From Lepas anatifera (taxonomy: Eukaryota > Arthropoda > Thecostraca > Lepadidae), in NCBI GenBank assembly GCA_034440635.1, contig JAOTON010001899.1:105802-169801 (forward strand): a DNA stretch of 64,000 nucleotides. The letters are read 5' to 3'. Under the pieces are notes generated by a model, which saw nothing but the letters and a program-made list of their open reading frames with translations, had not been told where the DNA came from and did no database searches. The position numbers were made by a program, and so were the translations under genes. Position 1 is the first letter of the stretch. Each line of letters opens with the position of its first letter. This document shows positions 1 to 10,779 of the stretch, piece by piece.

Positions 1-45
1 TAATCTGCTAAATGGCCGAGCTAATGCTCCTTTTTGACATGAACA

Positions 46-366
46 ATGCACCGCATTGAGACCGTCGGGATGACGCGGCAATTTTTCGACTATTCCGACG
101 ACTTTTTGCTTACGCGGTATAGGCTACCTCGAGCGATGCTTGACCGGTTATGCGTTGATTTGAAGCCAAAATTAGAGACTGAATACAGAGGAGCCAATAT
201 TGTTGTGAGCAAGCAAGTGGCCACTGCCCTACGCGTTCTGGGAGAGGGCAATACCGAGCATCTCCACAATCTTTTGATATATCTCTGGAGGGGGCGGTGG
301 AGGCGGACCACCTCCAGTGCCTTGGCTTCTTCACTTAAAATTTGTCACCTCCCGTTTCGATATTAA
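46..366 (+). pseudogene. PIF/Harbinger transposase, N-terminal fragment
   Basis: The frame opens with a stretch reading FFDYSDDFLLTRYRLPR followed by a short helix-rich segment ending near ...VATALRVLGEG. This is the pattern at the N-terminus of HARBI1-like PIF/Harbinger transposases, where an F-x-x-RYR-(F/L)-PR motif precedes a helical region and a conserved T-ALR-(F/V)-L motif. Similarity fades after about residue 70 and the frame ends at 106 residues, so the DDE catalytic domain is absent. The fragment may extend left of the window. Assignment is from motif memory and was not searched. Inference: a dead remnant of a cut-and-paste transposon, not a host gene. Confidence 0.6.
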
Positions 367-508
367 CTTTAAATCCGTCCACTTCTTTCTGTGTATGGCC
401 GTTTACATGCAGAAATCCCTCTCTACAAACCTCCATGCCTCCATGGTCTAGCTTTGCTTCATTGTAGGTTAGAGGTACCCCGATTAGTATTGTCACGACA
501 TCCAATTT

Positions 509-950
509 TTAAAGGGAATGTGACATCTTTATAACGTGATTTTGACTGCGATAGCCGAGTTGTAAAGCATGCCAGAAATACCGGTACTCAATATATCATT
601 TGTTTGGAAACTCAAAATTTCCGTGGAGAAAGGCCCCAAATGTAACCCAGTCAAGCGGGCACAGTTGTCATCTGTTGGTGTGACGACATATCTGACGTCA
701 CGGTGAGTGTCAGCCAATCGAAGCCCTTGAATCATATTGAATATGCTAGTGGTTGCCAGATCATGACATCATCCACAGGCAGATGTTTATTTCTTTACCT
801 AGATGAACATTTTAAAAATCAAAATATTGAATATTGAGCTTATTGTACATTTTATCAGATAAATCATGGGCGTTTTCATGATTTTCGGCTAAAAATATCC
901 CTAATTACACTAGATTTCTGGATTCGACCAAGGTGCCACATTCCCTTTAA
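509..950. mobile_element. TTAA-flanked MITE (AGGGAATG family), copy 1
   Basis: The element begins at TTAA (509-512) with AGGGAATGTGACATC and ends with GCCACATTCCCT before TTAA (947-950), so the ends are inverted repeats of AGGGAATGTGGCACC type. No coding capacity is seen. The same sequence recurs in the opposite orientation at 15,386-15,842, including the interior motifs GTGACGTCA and CATGCTTTACAACTTGGCTAT. TTAA target duplications are used by piggyBac and Kolobok transposons; which one mobilised this is unknown. Confidence 0.75.
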
Positions 951-1402
951 GAATCGATTTTAAAAGGAATTTGCATGAAGCTCAATTCGAGGTTTCAGCA
1001 TCATCATGTATTGACCTCCAACAAAATGGCTCTTTCGGCCAAACGAACATCGCACAGAGTAGTGGAACTAGCTGGTCGGTTTAGGAGGGGCAAACCAAAG
1101 TGTAAAAAACGTCACACAGTGAAAAGATGCGCTACAATATGATTCCACGGTAAAATTTTGGGTATTTGAGGCGAAAAACAAAATAAGAACAGAAAGAAAA
1201 GAAAAAAACCTAACGGGGTCAAAAATATGAGCTCAAGAAACTTTTCTATCCAAGGCAGGGGTGCAACTTTGTGAAAATCTTTAGGGGTGTTTTTTCCTAG
1301 CCAACCCTTAACATTTTACTAGCGGTGTTAGGGGATGAAAAACGTAAAAAGGGTAAAAACCTTACACTTTGGTACTTACACCTTTGTTCTACGACATTGA
1401 AC
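951..1402. other. Non-coding stretch with one hAT-like terminal motif
   Basis: No gene seen. At about 1,256 the sequence CAGGGGTGCAACTTTGTG, followed by CTTTAGGGGTG, resembles the reverse complement of the right ends of blocks A and B (about 21,437 and 32,252), which read CACCCCAAAGAGATAG...TTACACCCCTG. It may be a solitary end of the same transposon family. Confidence 0.35.
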
Positions 1403-2116
1403 TAGGGGAAAGTGGGGGGGGGTCACGGACACCGTAACGATGGTGTGAGTTTTGGATGACTTAATGAGCTTGTTTCGTTCCTATTTTGACTAGAGATATT
1501 TCAGACATTTATCTACCACTGTTAGGGTGCATCAAAATTCAATGCAAAAATTCAAAATAAATATATCGAACTGTCTGGGTCCGCGTTTTGTTTGACTGCA
1601 CTTGCTTATTATTTTTGTGAAGTTTTGTTTGGATTCATGAATATTTAGAGGTGCAACCAGGCGTTTAAAATTTCAATAAATGCCTGTTCTGGTGGCTTCT
1701 GTGCATATTGGGGGTGTTTAGAAACAGCAGGATATAACTATTATAGAACACGATACATTAATTTAAAAATATATAAAATGAGTATGACGTATCAAATAGT
1801 GATCCGGAATTTTTACGGATCATGCTAGCATACCAAACTAACTGGAGCTTTTCCTATAGGTGCCGCCCACTTGCTGCGTCTGCTCCAACATCCGACACGA
1901 GTTTGATGCCAGGCTTGGTGCAGTAGCCCCAAAAATTATTAGATATTCTTGAGTCTTTCTCTTACTTTCAGCTTGCGCTTGTAGCACCAAATTTTCGGCT
2001 GTTGAGAACGGTGGTGCTCCACTGTTTGCAATACGTTCTGAAGGTGGGCTTAATTCTCAGATATCAGAAAATCGGTTTTGGCTCGACGCCGTGTCCAGCG
2101 TAGTTATTGACGACAT

Positions 2117-2950
2117 TCACAGCGAATACATATTTGCATTTGCCCTGTATGCTTCACTGCTGGCCCAATCTTGTACATCAAGCGAGAGAAATACTGGACT
2201 GATGCAGAATTGATGGATGCCAAACCAGCAGCCTGGGTTTGCGAGGTCGGCTAAGCCGGTGCTGGATGAGAGGACTGGAAAGCTAGATTTTCCGTAGCAA
2301 GAGCTGTAGCGCAGCTGCGGGTCTCGCATGCGAAGAACATCTGGCTTCTCCTTCAAGATGGCACCAGCCAGAGCCCTCTGCTCAACAACTGGTACCTTAA
2401 TGCTAAACGAAACTAATGGTACCATCTCATCCGTGAGGTACCAGAGGTGCGTCTCCAGTGCCTTCATCGCTGCTGTTGCGATGCTCTCATCGACAGCCAA
2501 TGGGGTTAGCTGGTGGTATAGTTTGAGGTCATTCCATGCGGCATCTACGGCTATGTCGCAGGTCAACCACCATGCGGGAGGGAGAGAGAGTCAGTGCTGT
2601 CACACTCGAGTTGCAGTATACTTCAGTTGTCCCACAGACATGCAAACAAGGCAACGCCTGGTGAGCGGAACGTCTCTACTTTGAGATCTGAGAACACGTA
2701 CCCAATGAGCACTTCACCGATGTAGCGGCGGCACCCCAACCAGAGCAGAGCTCGCCCCAGGAAGAGTTGGATGGCAATGCATGCTGCGGTGGGGTGGCCA
2801 GTGTTGGATGCCGTTGTGTCAAATGTCATGTTGATAATCTGGTCGGTACAGACCCAGAACGGGAGCAGCTAGCATGTCAGCTGAATGATGGTTGTTCCCC
2901 ATGCCTCATCAGTGGCTTTCGTGTAGGCTGGGGAGCCAAGCTATTTTAAT
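2117..2950 (-). pseudogene. Decayed transposase-like ORF of the 'DTTASNTG' type
   Basis: Two minus-strand frames join across a frameshift between about 2,620 and 2,570. The upstream one contains TFDTTASNTGHPTAAC then FLGRALLWLGCRR; the downstream one contains KALETHLWYLTDEMVPLVSF. From memory, the FDTTASNTG-x-GAC...LGR-LL-L-CRHH combination followed by a HLWYLTEELV-like motif belongs to a recurrent, transposon-associated protein of aphids, cnidarians and other invertebrates. I cannot name its superfamily. The short in-frame Asp in DTT could be a catalytic acidic residue; this is a guess. It lies inside the candidate TIR element at 1,403-5,598 and could be its original transposase. Confidence 0.5.
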
Positions 2951-3162
2951 CGCTCAGAATCTCCATCTGTTACATTCAGACGCTCCTACAACTGGCACTA
3001 TTAGGGAGCATAGGTGTCGTCTTGGTATTCAAATATTACTTCTTCTACTGAAAACTTAGATGACTAACAATTAAAGCATTAAGAGGAGAAGCGTGACGGC
3101 CGATATAATTCTAGTCGATTGTGCATAATACATTGTTGGACTAACTGGGTACCGAATAATGA

Positions 3163-3345
3163 TTTTTTGGGTTTAACGACGAACAACGACGCCTAGGTTT
3201 TCGGTGTCGCCAACTCTCACCCTGTTGGGAAGAATTTGGGGTATCAGATTGACTTATTCATAGGCTCCGCCGGGACGTGAACCCAGCACCGGAGGCTTAG
3301 GAGGCTTTGTGATGCTATCCACTAAGCCATCCATCCCTCTCGCTG
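3163..3345 (-). mobile_element. tRNA-derived SINE, family A, copy 1
   Basis: On the minus strand it begins with a tRNA-like head (A-box-like GCTTAGTGGATAGCATC; B-box-like GGTTCACGTCCCGGC), followed by AATAAGTCAATCTGATACCCCAAA and GGGTGAGAGTTGGCGAC, and ends in GTTAAACCC with a T/A-rich tail. The same order is seen at 27,243-27,424 (+) and 43,931-44,106 (-). Internal RNA polymerase III promoter boxes and repeated copies identify a SINE, not a tRNA gene. Confidence 0.8.
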
Positions 3346-4496
3346 AGCACAGACATGATGTGTGATTTTTATGTCAACTCCCAAAAAGGCTACCGGACTA
3401 TCATTATTCAATTACCAAATCAGCGTCTGAGAAAACTTGACGGTGAAAATATCACCCGGCATAGGTACTCCGGCGACCCGCTGGAGTTGCCCGAATTCCC
3501 TGGTTCTCTAGTGACAGCCTCCAGTAGACACTAGTGGGGACTGTTTGCTTCCTAGCATCATGTGTTACTCTGATCATGGATCTTTGTTGACAGGGTAACA
3601 AATGCAGCAACTTGTAAGTTTTTTCCTGCCATGCGGCCTGTTACTGCTCTGTCATACGTTTAGGTGTCAAAAGTTTGCAATCCTGGGCTGATAAAAATGG
3701 GATTCCTTCTAATTTGGAAACAATAAATCTATCTTAAACCATAGATTAAACATTTTTCTTGGAATTTCGTGAGCTAAAACCGGCATCCGAAGCATTCTTC
3801 GATCCACGAAACGGAAAGGCCGCGACAAAAATTGGCACCATTTTTAGCGAGGGCTCGAATCCAGGTAAGGACAGTTTTTACCACAAATTTTTAGATGCGA
3901 GGTTGCACTTCTAAACAATCATCTACGGACTTCATATTTTATAGGTGACTTAAACTAGTGTGAAGGAACATTTTTTCACCCAGACAGCACAATATTTAGA
4001 AAATGTATATTTTGATGCACCCTAACCACTGTGCAAGCAGCTATGTGCCTCTGATTATCAGATTAAAATTTGCGTAAAGTGTAGAAAAAGTAGCAAAAGT
4101 CCATTTCGCCCCACCTAATGCGGTAACATGGTCACCCCATGGGGAAAGATGGATAAGATAAACAAAGTTATCAAACCAAGCCTTGAAGATTTCCATCTGC
4201 ATCCACCCAGTAGGCGATTGTCGTCTGCCACGGGGAAGGGAACATTTTCTTACTTTTTCCGTCAAAGGGTCAAAGGGGTCATGTCTTTTCTGTATTTTTT
4301 AATGAAGGAAGATCAAAGTATCAAGGGCTGTCGTGGAACTGTGCATAGGTTGATCCAGGATCACCGATCAGGGGACGAGGCACCTTGCCGGGGGGGCGCC
4401 ATCCGGATCAGGGGCGGGTGCGCACCCAGAGGGGCAGCGGACCCGCCCACCCAAACGTTTTGGCTCCAAAGTGCCACCCACATCCATGTGCAGCAC

Positions 4497-4866
4497 TGGA
4501 GGCGCCCATCGAGGGGAAGGATGAGCCTTCATCTGACTTTTAGAGGCAGTGCTACACTGACTGCCGCCCCTGCACCCAACATGCCGGTCCCCCACAATGA
4601 CTGCCGCCCCTTCACCAAACATGCCGCCCGCCCCCACACTGGTTTTGCTGCCCCTGCACCCAACACGCCGTCCTCTAAGAAAAATTACACTAGGTGTGTG
4701 GAGCAAACAATTCGCCGCTCTCACCCCCCCCATGATGTGATAATTGTCCGCCCTTTGGATGAGCAAGAGTGCCCCCTGAAGCAAATGCCGCCCCCTCCAT
4801 GGGCCTGCTGCCCCCTCTCGTCAGCCGCCTCCCCAAAAATAAAAATCCTGGGTGCACGCCTGCCAG
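4497..4866. repeat. C-rich dispersed repeat, copy 1
   Basis: It runs from CCCATCGAGGGGAAGGATGAG through repeated TGCCGCCCCTGCACCCAAC-like phrases to CCCCAAAAATAAAAATCCTGG and GTGCACGCCTG. The same start (CCCATCGAGAGCAGAAATGAG) and end (CCCCCAAACGAAAATCCTGG then GCGCGCCTGG) recur at about 39,960-40,540, and the end alone recurs near 17,445-17,472. The terminal GCGCGCCTG suggests a non-autonomous DNA transposon end, but no target duplication was identified. Confidence 0.5.
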
Positions 4867-5836
4867 GGGACTTTTGGAACACAACCTATTAGGTGGGCGC
4901 CAAATCTTCCCGCAGGGCTAAGATTGCCCCTCCCCGCACCGGAGGGGAGGGCTTGGAAGCGACACTTTAGGGGCCCCATTAATCTCTCAGGGGGAGGGGG
5001 CACCGTGGCCATTTCAGGAGGCGCTGAGGGTCGAGGGGGAAATCTACCCCTGGATGACAGCCAAATTTAATTATATGTTCTCCAGCATTTGGGGCTCTGT
5101 GTCCCCACCCCCAAACCATCAGCCTTTATTTCTTCTAGCTTATATTATACAAAATTAAATATACTCTTGTGCGGGGTAACATGGACACCATGTCCATCCT
5201 GCCCCACGCGTGGTGTCCTTCTTACCCCACTTTGTGCTTCCTAAACAAACTTAGATATGAATAGGACGCCATTGCGATTACACAGTCAGCGACTGCGGTG
5301 AACAAAATGTAACATCTTGAAGAGCCATATTATGTAATGCCAATAAAGTAGCTATAGAAACATCCATGCAACGACCTTACGAATTCGATTGAAAAAAACA
5401 CATGAGTTGCAGATTTTACTATTATGAAAATTGTTTAAAACCTAGAGAACTTATCGGACCCAAAGTTGCTCTGCGACCGACGCGCGCTAAAAGGAAGCGT
5501 ATTACACGCTTTTCCCGGTCGTGGCACGGTCAGTTCGTCCCAAACAGGGGGGGGTGTCCGTCTTACCCACGGTGTCCATGACCTCCCACTTTCCCCTAAA
5601 CACCCCTCCCAAAAAAATTTCCCACGCACTTAACGCGGGCAAAAGTGCTTTGCACAGAACGATTTATAAAAAGCCCGTAACTAACTAGCTAACACTTTTG
5701 TCGAAACATCTCTAATGACTTCTTTCTTGCTTTATTTGCACTCCACACTCCTCGGATCAAAAAATAGTTTGGCCCCCTGGTTTGAGCATTTGGGGGACTA
5801 TGGCCCAAATTCAATCCCCCTAGATCCGCTAGTGAC

Positions 5837-6800
5837 TTAACACGCGCCTGTTGTGGGGGGCGAAATTCGCCCCCTTCTGGTTTTCCCGGATAACGCAAAA
5901 ACCAAGAGATGCAGAGCAACGTAACTTACAATACCTTATTCCTGATCAATTCTACGCATCTCACCAAATTTTTAGGTCAGGTCATGTCAGGTCAAGGAGC
6001 TATCCAAGGTCAAGCGAACCAACCTTAAAACCTAAGATTACGAGTTTGATGCGGCGCATAAGGAGCATCAGCACCTCTCACAATATGATGAGGCTATTAC
6101 GGTCTACAAATCTGCTATCTCTGAATTTCGTTATTGTTAACCAAAGGTGGGGTCAACTTTTTGGTTACCCCATTATAAGTCTATGGAGAAAAATAAAAAG
6201 GTCTCGTTTTTGGCAACTCCGGGATAGAGCAAGGTGAAAAGGCTCAAACGGTGTATTCTTACCACGATCTTGACCATAAAGCTAAGTTTTGGACCATCTG
6301 ACCTTTCAAAGGTCATGTCAGGTCACAGGAGCATACAGTGATTGTTTTGCCAATAACTTCTCACTGAATTGAGATAAAGCTCCCATTTTGCTTTCATTGT
6401 GCTTGTATTGTCACGGGGAGTCGATTGATATGCAATTTGACTATACCAGGTCACCCTGTGACATTGACCTAGCTCGATGTCAGGTCATTTTCACAATTTG
6501 ACCTAGCAAGGTCATATTATACATCATTCGATTTGCCATAATAAGAGGAATCCAATGGTGCATAAATATGTGCTCTAGCACCGCTGAGTAAAAATCTAGA
6601 GGGGAAACGTACTCTGCCCTGAAGTAAGCCCATGGGACCTTATTTGACCTATGCTGACCTCAATATTGCCGTGACATAAAAATACTTAGTATAATATCGC
6701 TTCGTCTCGTCAAGAGCTTTCAAACGCTGTCCGTAATATTTCTTTAGCTTTCCTGGGAAATGAGATACGGAGGGGGGCGAAATTCCCCCAGCGTGGCGCG
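5837..6800. mobile_element. TTAA palindrome-end element, core GCGAAATTCGC
   Basis: It starts at TTAACACGCGCCTGTTGTG (5,837) followed by the palindrome GGGGGCGAAATTCGCCCCC (5,856-5,874) and TTCTGGTTTTCCCGG with a nearby AAAAACC. Its far end carries the same core, GGGGGCGAAATTCCCCC (6,772-6,789, one arm shortened), followed by AGCGTGGCGCGTC. The interior is rich in AGGTCA/TGACCT. It is fused to the next element without the expected GGGTTAA end. A 150-bp internal piece is also found at 26,640-26,790. No ORF of note. Confidence 0.65.
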
Positions 6801-7608
6801 TCATGCCAGGGACCCCAGCGGGGCCAGGGGTGGGGGTGTTTGAGCACCCCCTTCGGGTTTTTGGCGGCACGAAAAACGGTGACGCCGCCAAAATGATTTT
6901 CCAAATCGATGACCTAAGGTCAAGTACGGATCATGACCTCTCTATTGGAAACACATGGGGAAAACAGAAATTGGGCTTTATTTGTGTAGATGCAGCTGAG
7001 AAACCTTCATATTCTCCAAATCGTGGTATCCTGGGCCCCTTTTCAGGTTCATGTTGCAATTTTTGACCTGTGACCTCAGAGAGGGCATCTGGGTTACCTA
7101 AGCAGTTTTCAGAATTAGGTCAATAACTTTGCATGAAATGATGGTACAACTTTATTTTGATACCATTGCGCTTGGATTGCTATTGCTAGTCGATTGATAT
7201 GCATATTGACTAGGCTAGATAAAAAGAGACTTTGACCTGACCTGAAGTCAGGTAATTTTTATGTTTTGACCTAGTATAATCATATTATACATCATTCGGT
7301 TCGCCGTGATGAGAGGAAGCGAATGGTGCCTAGAAAGTGGTTCTAAAACTCAACTCTTGCAGACGCTAGAGCGGAGAAAATATGCTCAAAATGCCACTTT
7401 CTTTGAACTGTCATGACCTCAATATTGACCTGAGCCAAACAATGACTGATATTTCTCTGAGTTTCTTCAAGAATTTCTATGAGCTATCCACCAGCCTTCG
7501 CGTTTTGTGCTATCCCGCGTAGGGGCCGAGTTCGAGAGGGGTGTTCAAACACCCCCACTCATCCACCAGGGCTAAGGTGGCTCGGAGGCCCACCAGGGCG
7601 CGGATTAA
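6801..7608. mobile_element. TTAA palindrome-end element, core TGTTTGAACA (copy 1)
   Basis: The left palindrome GGGGGTGTTTGAGCACCCCC lies at 6,832-6,851, followed by TTCGGGTTTTTGGCGGC and GAAAAACGG. The right palindrome GGGGTGTTCAAACACCCCC lies at 7,538-7,556, then a duplicated module around AAGGTGGCTCGGAGG and the end GGGCGCGGATTAA (TTAA 7,605-7,608). The left TTAA is missing, where it abuts the preceding element. The interior contains GACCTGACCTGAAGTCAGG and matches the 40.8-41.8 kb copy, for example GAGTCGATTGATATGCATAT. Confidence 0.7.
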
Positions 7609-8258
7609 TAGCCAAACTGAGGTCGAAAACTGCGTTAAGCTAGAGCCATAATGTAGGCAAATCCTCTCGTTACGGCGAATCAAATTATGCGTGGTATGAA
7701 CATGCTGTGTCAAAACCTAACAATGACCTAACCAATGGTCAGGTCAAGAGCATTATCTTGTCTAACATAATCAATATGCATACCAATCGACTCGTAATGA
7801 CAAGCTAAGCGAAATTGTACCAATGTAAAATCTCTCTTATCATTTCCTGCCAAGTTGTCCAGCGAAGTTGTACGGGTTTCCTGCGAACCCATGTCTGAAA
7901 AAGGCTTAAATAGTCCCAAATGACCTTACATAGATCATAGAACAAACATGCCAAGGTGGACCTTTGGGGTGGCCCAATATATTTATGTGACGAGAACAGA
8001 AAGTTATTTTTACCCTTGCGCTACTGGAGGTATTTTACTCCCTCGCCCTACCGGGGGATCGATTCGACCCTCACCCGTTTGAAAACTAAGAAAGGTGGAA
8101 AGACGCGGTTAAGCACAGCCTGTTGTCCGAGACCTGAACTCTCCGACAGTGTACAATTATGTTTACCCTAGGTTACCCTAGGTTGCGAAGTTCATGCCCA
8201 AAGGGACAATAATGTGAATTCAAAATAGGGAGGGTTACCCCTTATTCCTGTGCTTGTG
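7609..8258. other. Intergenic stretch with an isolated TTAA-family end
   Basis: Around 8,032-8,078 the sequence CCCTCGCCCTACCGGGGGAT followed by CGATTCGACCCTCACCCG has the layout of a short end of the TTAA family (module CCTACC, core near ATCGATTCGA), but no partner end or TTAA is clear. Between 7,725 and 7,960 there is AGGTCA-type sequence and a segment resembling element interiors. No gene seen. Confidence 0.4.
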
Positions 8259-9106
8259 TTAACACGCACATTGGACGGGGGGCGGGTACCCGCCCCCTCG
8301 GGTTTTTCGGAGATAGTAGAAAAACGGCGGCGCGTAGCGCCGGCGTACTTGGTATACCTTTTCCCTTATCATTTTTACAACTTCTGTGAACATTTTAAGG
8401 TTAGGTCATCTCAGGTCAGGTCACCAGTACAGGTCAAGTGACCCGACCTAAAAAAAGTTTAAGATAGCATAAGTCGGAGCAGGATGAACTTCTCCGATTG
8501 AAACTCATATCACATAATGGCCCCACCGAGTTCTCTAAAATATGTTCCGGTATTTTTTATATCGATGACCTAAGGTCAGGTACGAGGCATGACCTCTCCA
8601 TTGGAAATACATGGGAAAAATGGTTTTTACGGAATAACTCAGTAACGGATGGTGATACAGCATTTATTTTAGCTGCATTAGCCTCGCCTGGGCTTTGCGG
8701 TTCTAATGATATGCATTTTATATATAGTTTGACCCTGACCTGACCTCAGGTCAGGTCAAATCCTTGATTTGACCTAGCAAGGTCATATTATATATCATTC
8801 GATTCGGCTTGCTAAGAGGATTCATACAGTTCAAGTCGTTTTGCTCTATCTTTACTTGTTCAGATGTAATGGCCGAAAAACTGAATTTTCATGTTATCCC
8901 TATGACGGGTATGTTTTGACCTCTCGTGACCTTAAATGTGACCTGACAAAAAATGGTTCAAATGTTTTCGATGGAGAAGTGGATGGGCAGCCCAAAGCCG
9001 TTTACCGTTTTTCGCTACCTACCGTGGTTCTCGAGATCTTAGGGGGCGGGTACCCGCCCCCCGTCAATGCGAAGGTGGCTCAGACCCCCGTCAATGCGCG
9101 TGTTAA
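8259..9106 (+). mobile_element. TTAA palindrome-end element, core CGGGTACCCG (copy 1)
   Basis: It is flanked by TTAA at 8,259 and 9,103. The left end reads ACACGCACATTGGACGGGG followed by the palindrome GGGGGCGGGTACCCGCCCCC. The right end repeats that palindrome (9,042-9,061) followed by GTCAATGCGAAGGTGGC then CCCCCGTCAATGCGCGTG. Just inside the left palindrome is TCGGGTTTTTCGGAGATAG and GAAAAACGGCGGCGCG. At 8,736-8,758 there is a perfect palindrome with 11-bp arms TGACCTGACCT. No transposase is encoded, so the element is non-autonomous. A close copy lies inverted at 10,780-11,626. Confidence 0.8.
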
Positions 9107-10779
9107 AATTCTTCAACTCTAGGCTGACTGTTTGATTTTGATTCTTCCAATGTTTTTTTTTTTTAGTTGCAAGTCAAGAACATGAGTTACGACAGCATAG
9201 CTCCACAGTGACACCTAGTGTTATATATACATATATATATATATATGAAGCTAAAAGTAGTATATGCATTTCGAAATCCTTTTGTTCATTATTTGATATG
9301 ATGAAATATGTCAAAACGCTTTCACGACAATTTTTAATTTCACTTTACTACGGGTCAAGGTCACCATTATAAAACTAGATCATGAGATCACTAACAATGT
9401 TTTGTTTATATTTTAAAATTGAAGATAGGCAAAATGTTGCCCGTAACCTTTACATCCTAGGACTACAAAATTTTCAGAAATCGCTTGAAAACTTGTGGAG
9501 CTATAGGCATTCTAATCAATGCCTATATAATGACCTTCAGAAATTTCCGGAGGCTATTTCTCTCAAACCAGTTTTCAAATAATTTTTGGGTGCCATAGGT
9601 GGATTCTATGCCCTTGTGAGTCCCCATATACCAATTTTGGGGGAAATTAAAAATAGTAGGGTTTATGCCTTGGTCGATTTATAGTGGAATGACCCTACTA
9701 TCAATCTTTTCCCAGTTTTACTGGAATGAGAGAATTTTCCCGAACAGTGGGAATTGGTGGCAGGCCCAAAATGACCTGCATGCTCCATTGTCATCATCAT
9801 TAGCATATTTGGTGTTTGTGGGTGGGCCGACTACTGCAGGGTCATTTTGCGCCCATAACAAAAATAAAGGCAATATAACAGCAAAATAACGGAAATCCCG
9901 TCATGCTGCGACTACGTCATCTATAGGGGGCCGTTCATAAATTACGTGACGATTTTTCTATGTGTTTTCGAACCCACCCCTCCCCCGTCACGCCATACTG
10001 GGAGAAAAATTGAGTACTTTTGGATAAACTGAGTCGGTGCTGAAAGCTAGTCTGGATTCTGGTGTCAAACTCGGTTGGAATCAGGCGGAATCAGGCTCAT
10101 TGTATTCCCGTCGCAGACTCAATGTAATCTCTTGGACTGGGTTGAGTCTAGGACGTAGTGTTTTCTGAAGCTCATAGAATGATGACCGTAAGCTCGGGAA
10201 TAAAATTTCTGATGACTGGTTTCAAATGATTCTTCGCTCGGTATAAAAATACTCCACGGCATCAATGTATTCCATCAGCAAAATCGTTATGGAATCATTA
10301 TATTCCAGCTCTCCACGAGACATGGTTTAGAAAAATATGCCCCTCCACTCAACACGACAACTGAATTCGATGCAAGCCTCAAACGAAACCGCCTCGTTTG
10401 AGTCTGCATTTGGCATAAAATTAGTCTAGTAGTAAAACTGATGCTGGTATAATTGTACACTGAGAGAAATTTTTATTCCTATGTGCTCTATCTAATCCGG
10501 AATCACGGTCTGCTCGAGCAAAAAATGATGCCATGAAACCTTATCCAAGGAACATTTCAGCATGCTTGCTCTCATTAGATCCTCTTCCCAGCATAATTCC
10601 AGCACAGGAAGTGTTTTTGTAGGCCTTGACAGCTTAAAATGATTCTCGGCTTCTAAACATGGTGGGAAGAAGCTTAATATGATACCAAAATGGTGTTGCA
10701 AGTGGGATTTTTTTATACCACAAAGCATCATTTTACCATAGGTGCTCGACCTATTCTAGCCGCGAAATTCAAAGAGCTA
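9107..10779. other. Largely unassigned spacer between inverted element copies
   Basis: No gene is supported. It contains a T run (about 9,153-9,166), a TA microsatellite (9,221-9,247) and, near 9,925-10,005, GGCCGTTCATAAATTACGTG followed by a C-rich ...CCCGTCACGCC. That pair resembles a GGCCGTCCATAAATTACGTC repeat common in arthropod genomes (memory, not searched). Several weak TTCC/GGAATCA phrases near 10,080-10,320 form no clear repeat. Confidence 0.4.
9221..9247. repeat. TA microsatellite
   Basis: A short run of alternating T and A with an internal ACATATATAT break. Confidence 0.85.

Larger units (their letters stand above)
1403..5598. mobile_element. Candidate 4.2-kb TIR transposon with TA target duplication
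   Basis: The left end reads TA|GGGGAAAGTGGG then GGTCACGGACACCGT (from 1,405). The right end, read in reverse complement from 5,596, gives TA|GGGGAAAGTGGGAGGTCA then TGGACACCGTGGG. The two ends are therefore imperfect terminal inverted repeats with TA on both sides. Inside lie a decayed transposase-like ORF on the minus strand (2,117-2,950), a SINE (3,163-3,345) and a C-rich repeat (4,497-4,866). The GGACACC and ACCCCAC motifs recur internally near 5,165-5,225. The pairing of ends 4.2 kb apart is an inference. Confidence 0.5.

Noticed and set aside
46..366. Host HARBI1 gene exon
   Set aside because: Only the N-terminal segment matches, the frame collapses after about 70 residues, and no splice sites bound it.
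4128..4892. Long + strand open frame of 254 codons
   Set aside because: It runs through a C-rich dispersed repeat with a second copy at 39.96-40.54 kb, has no recognisable domain, and the open state follows from base composition.
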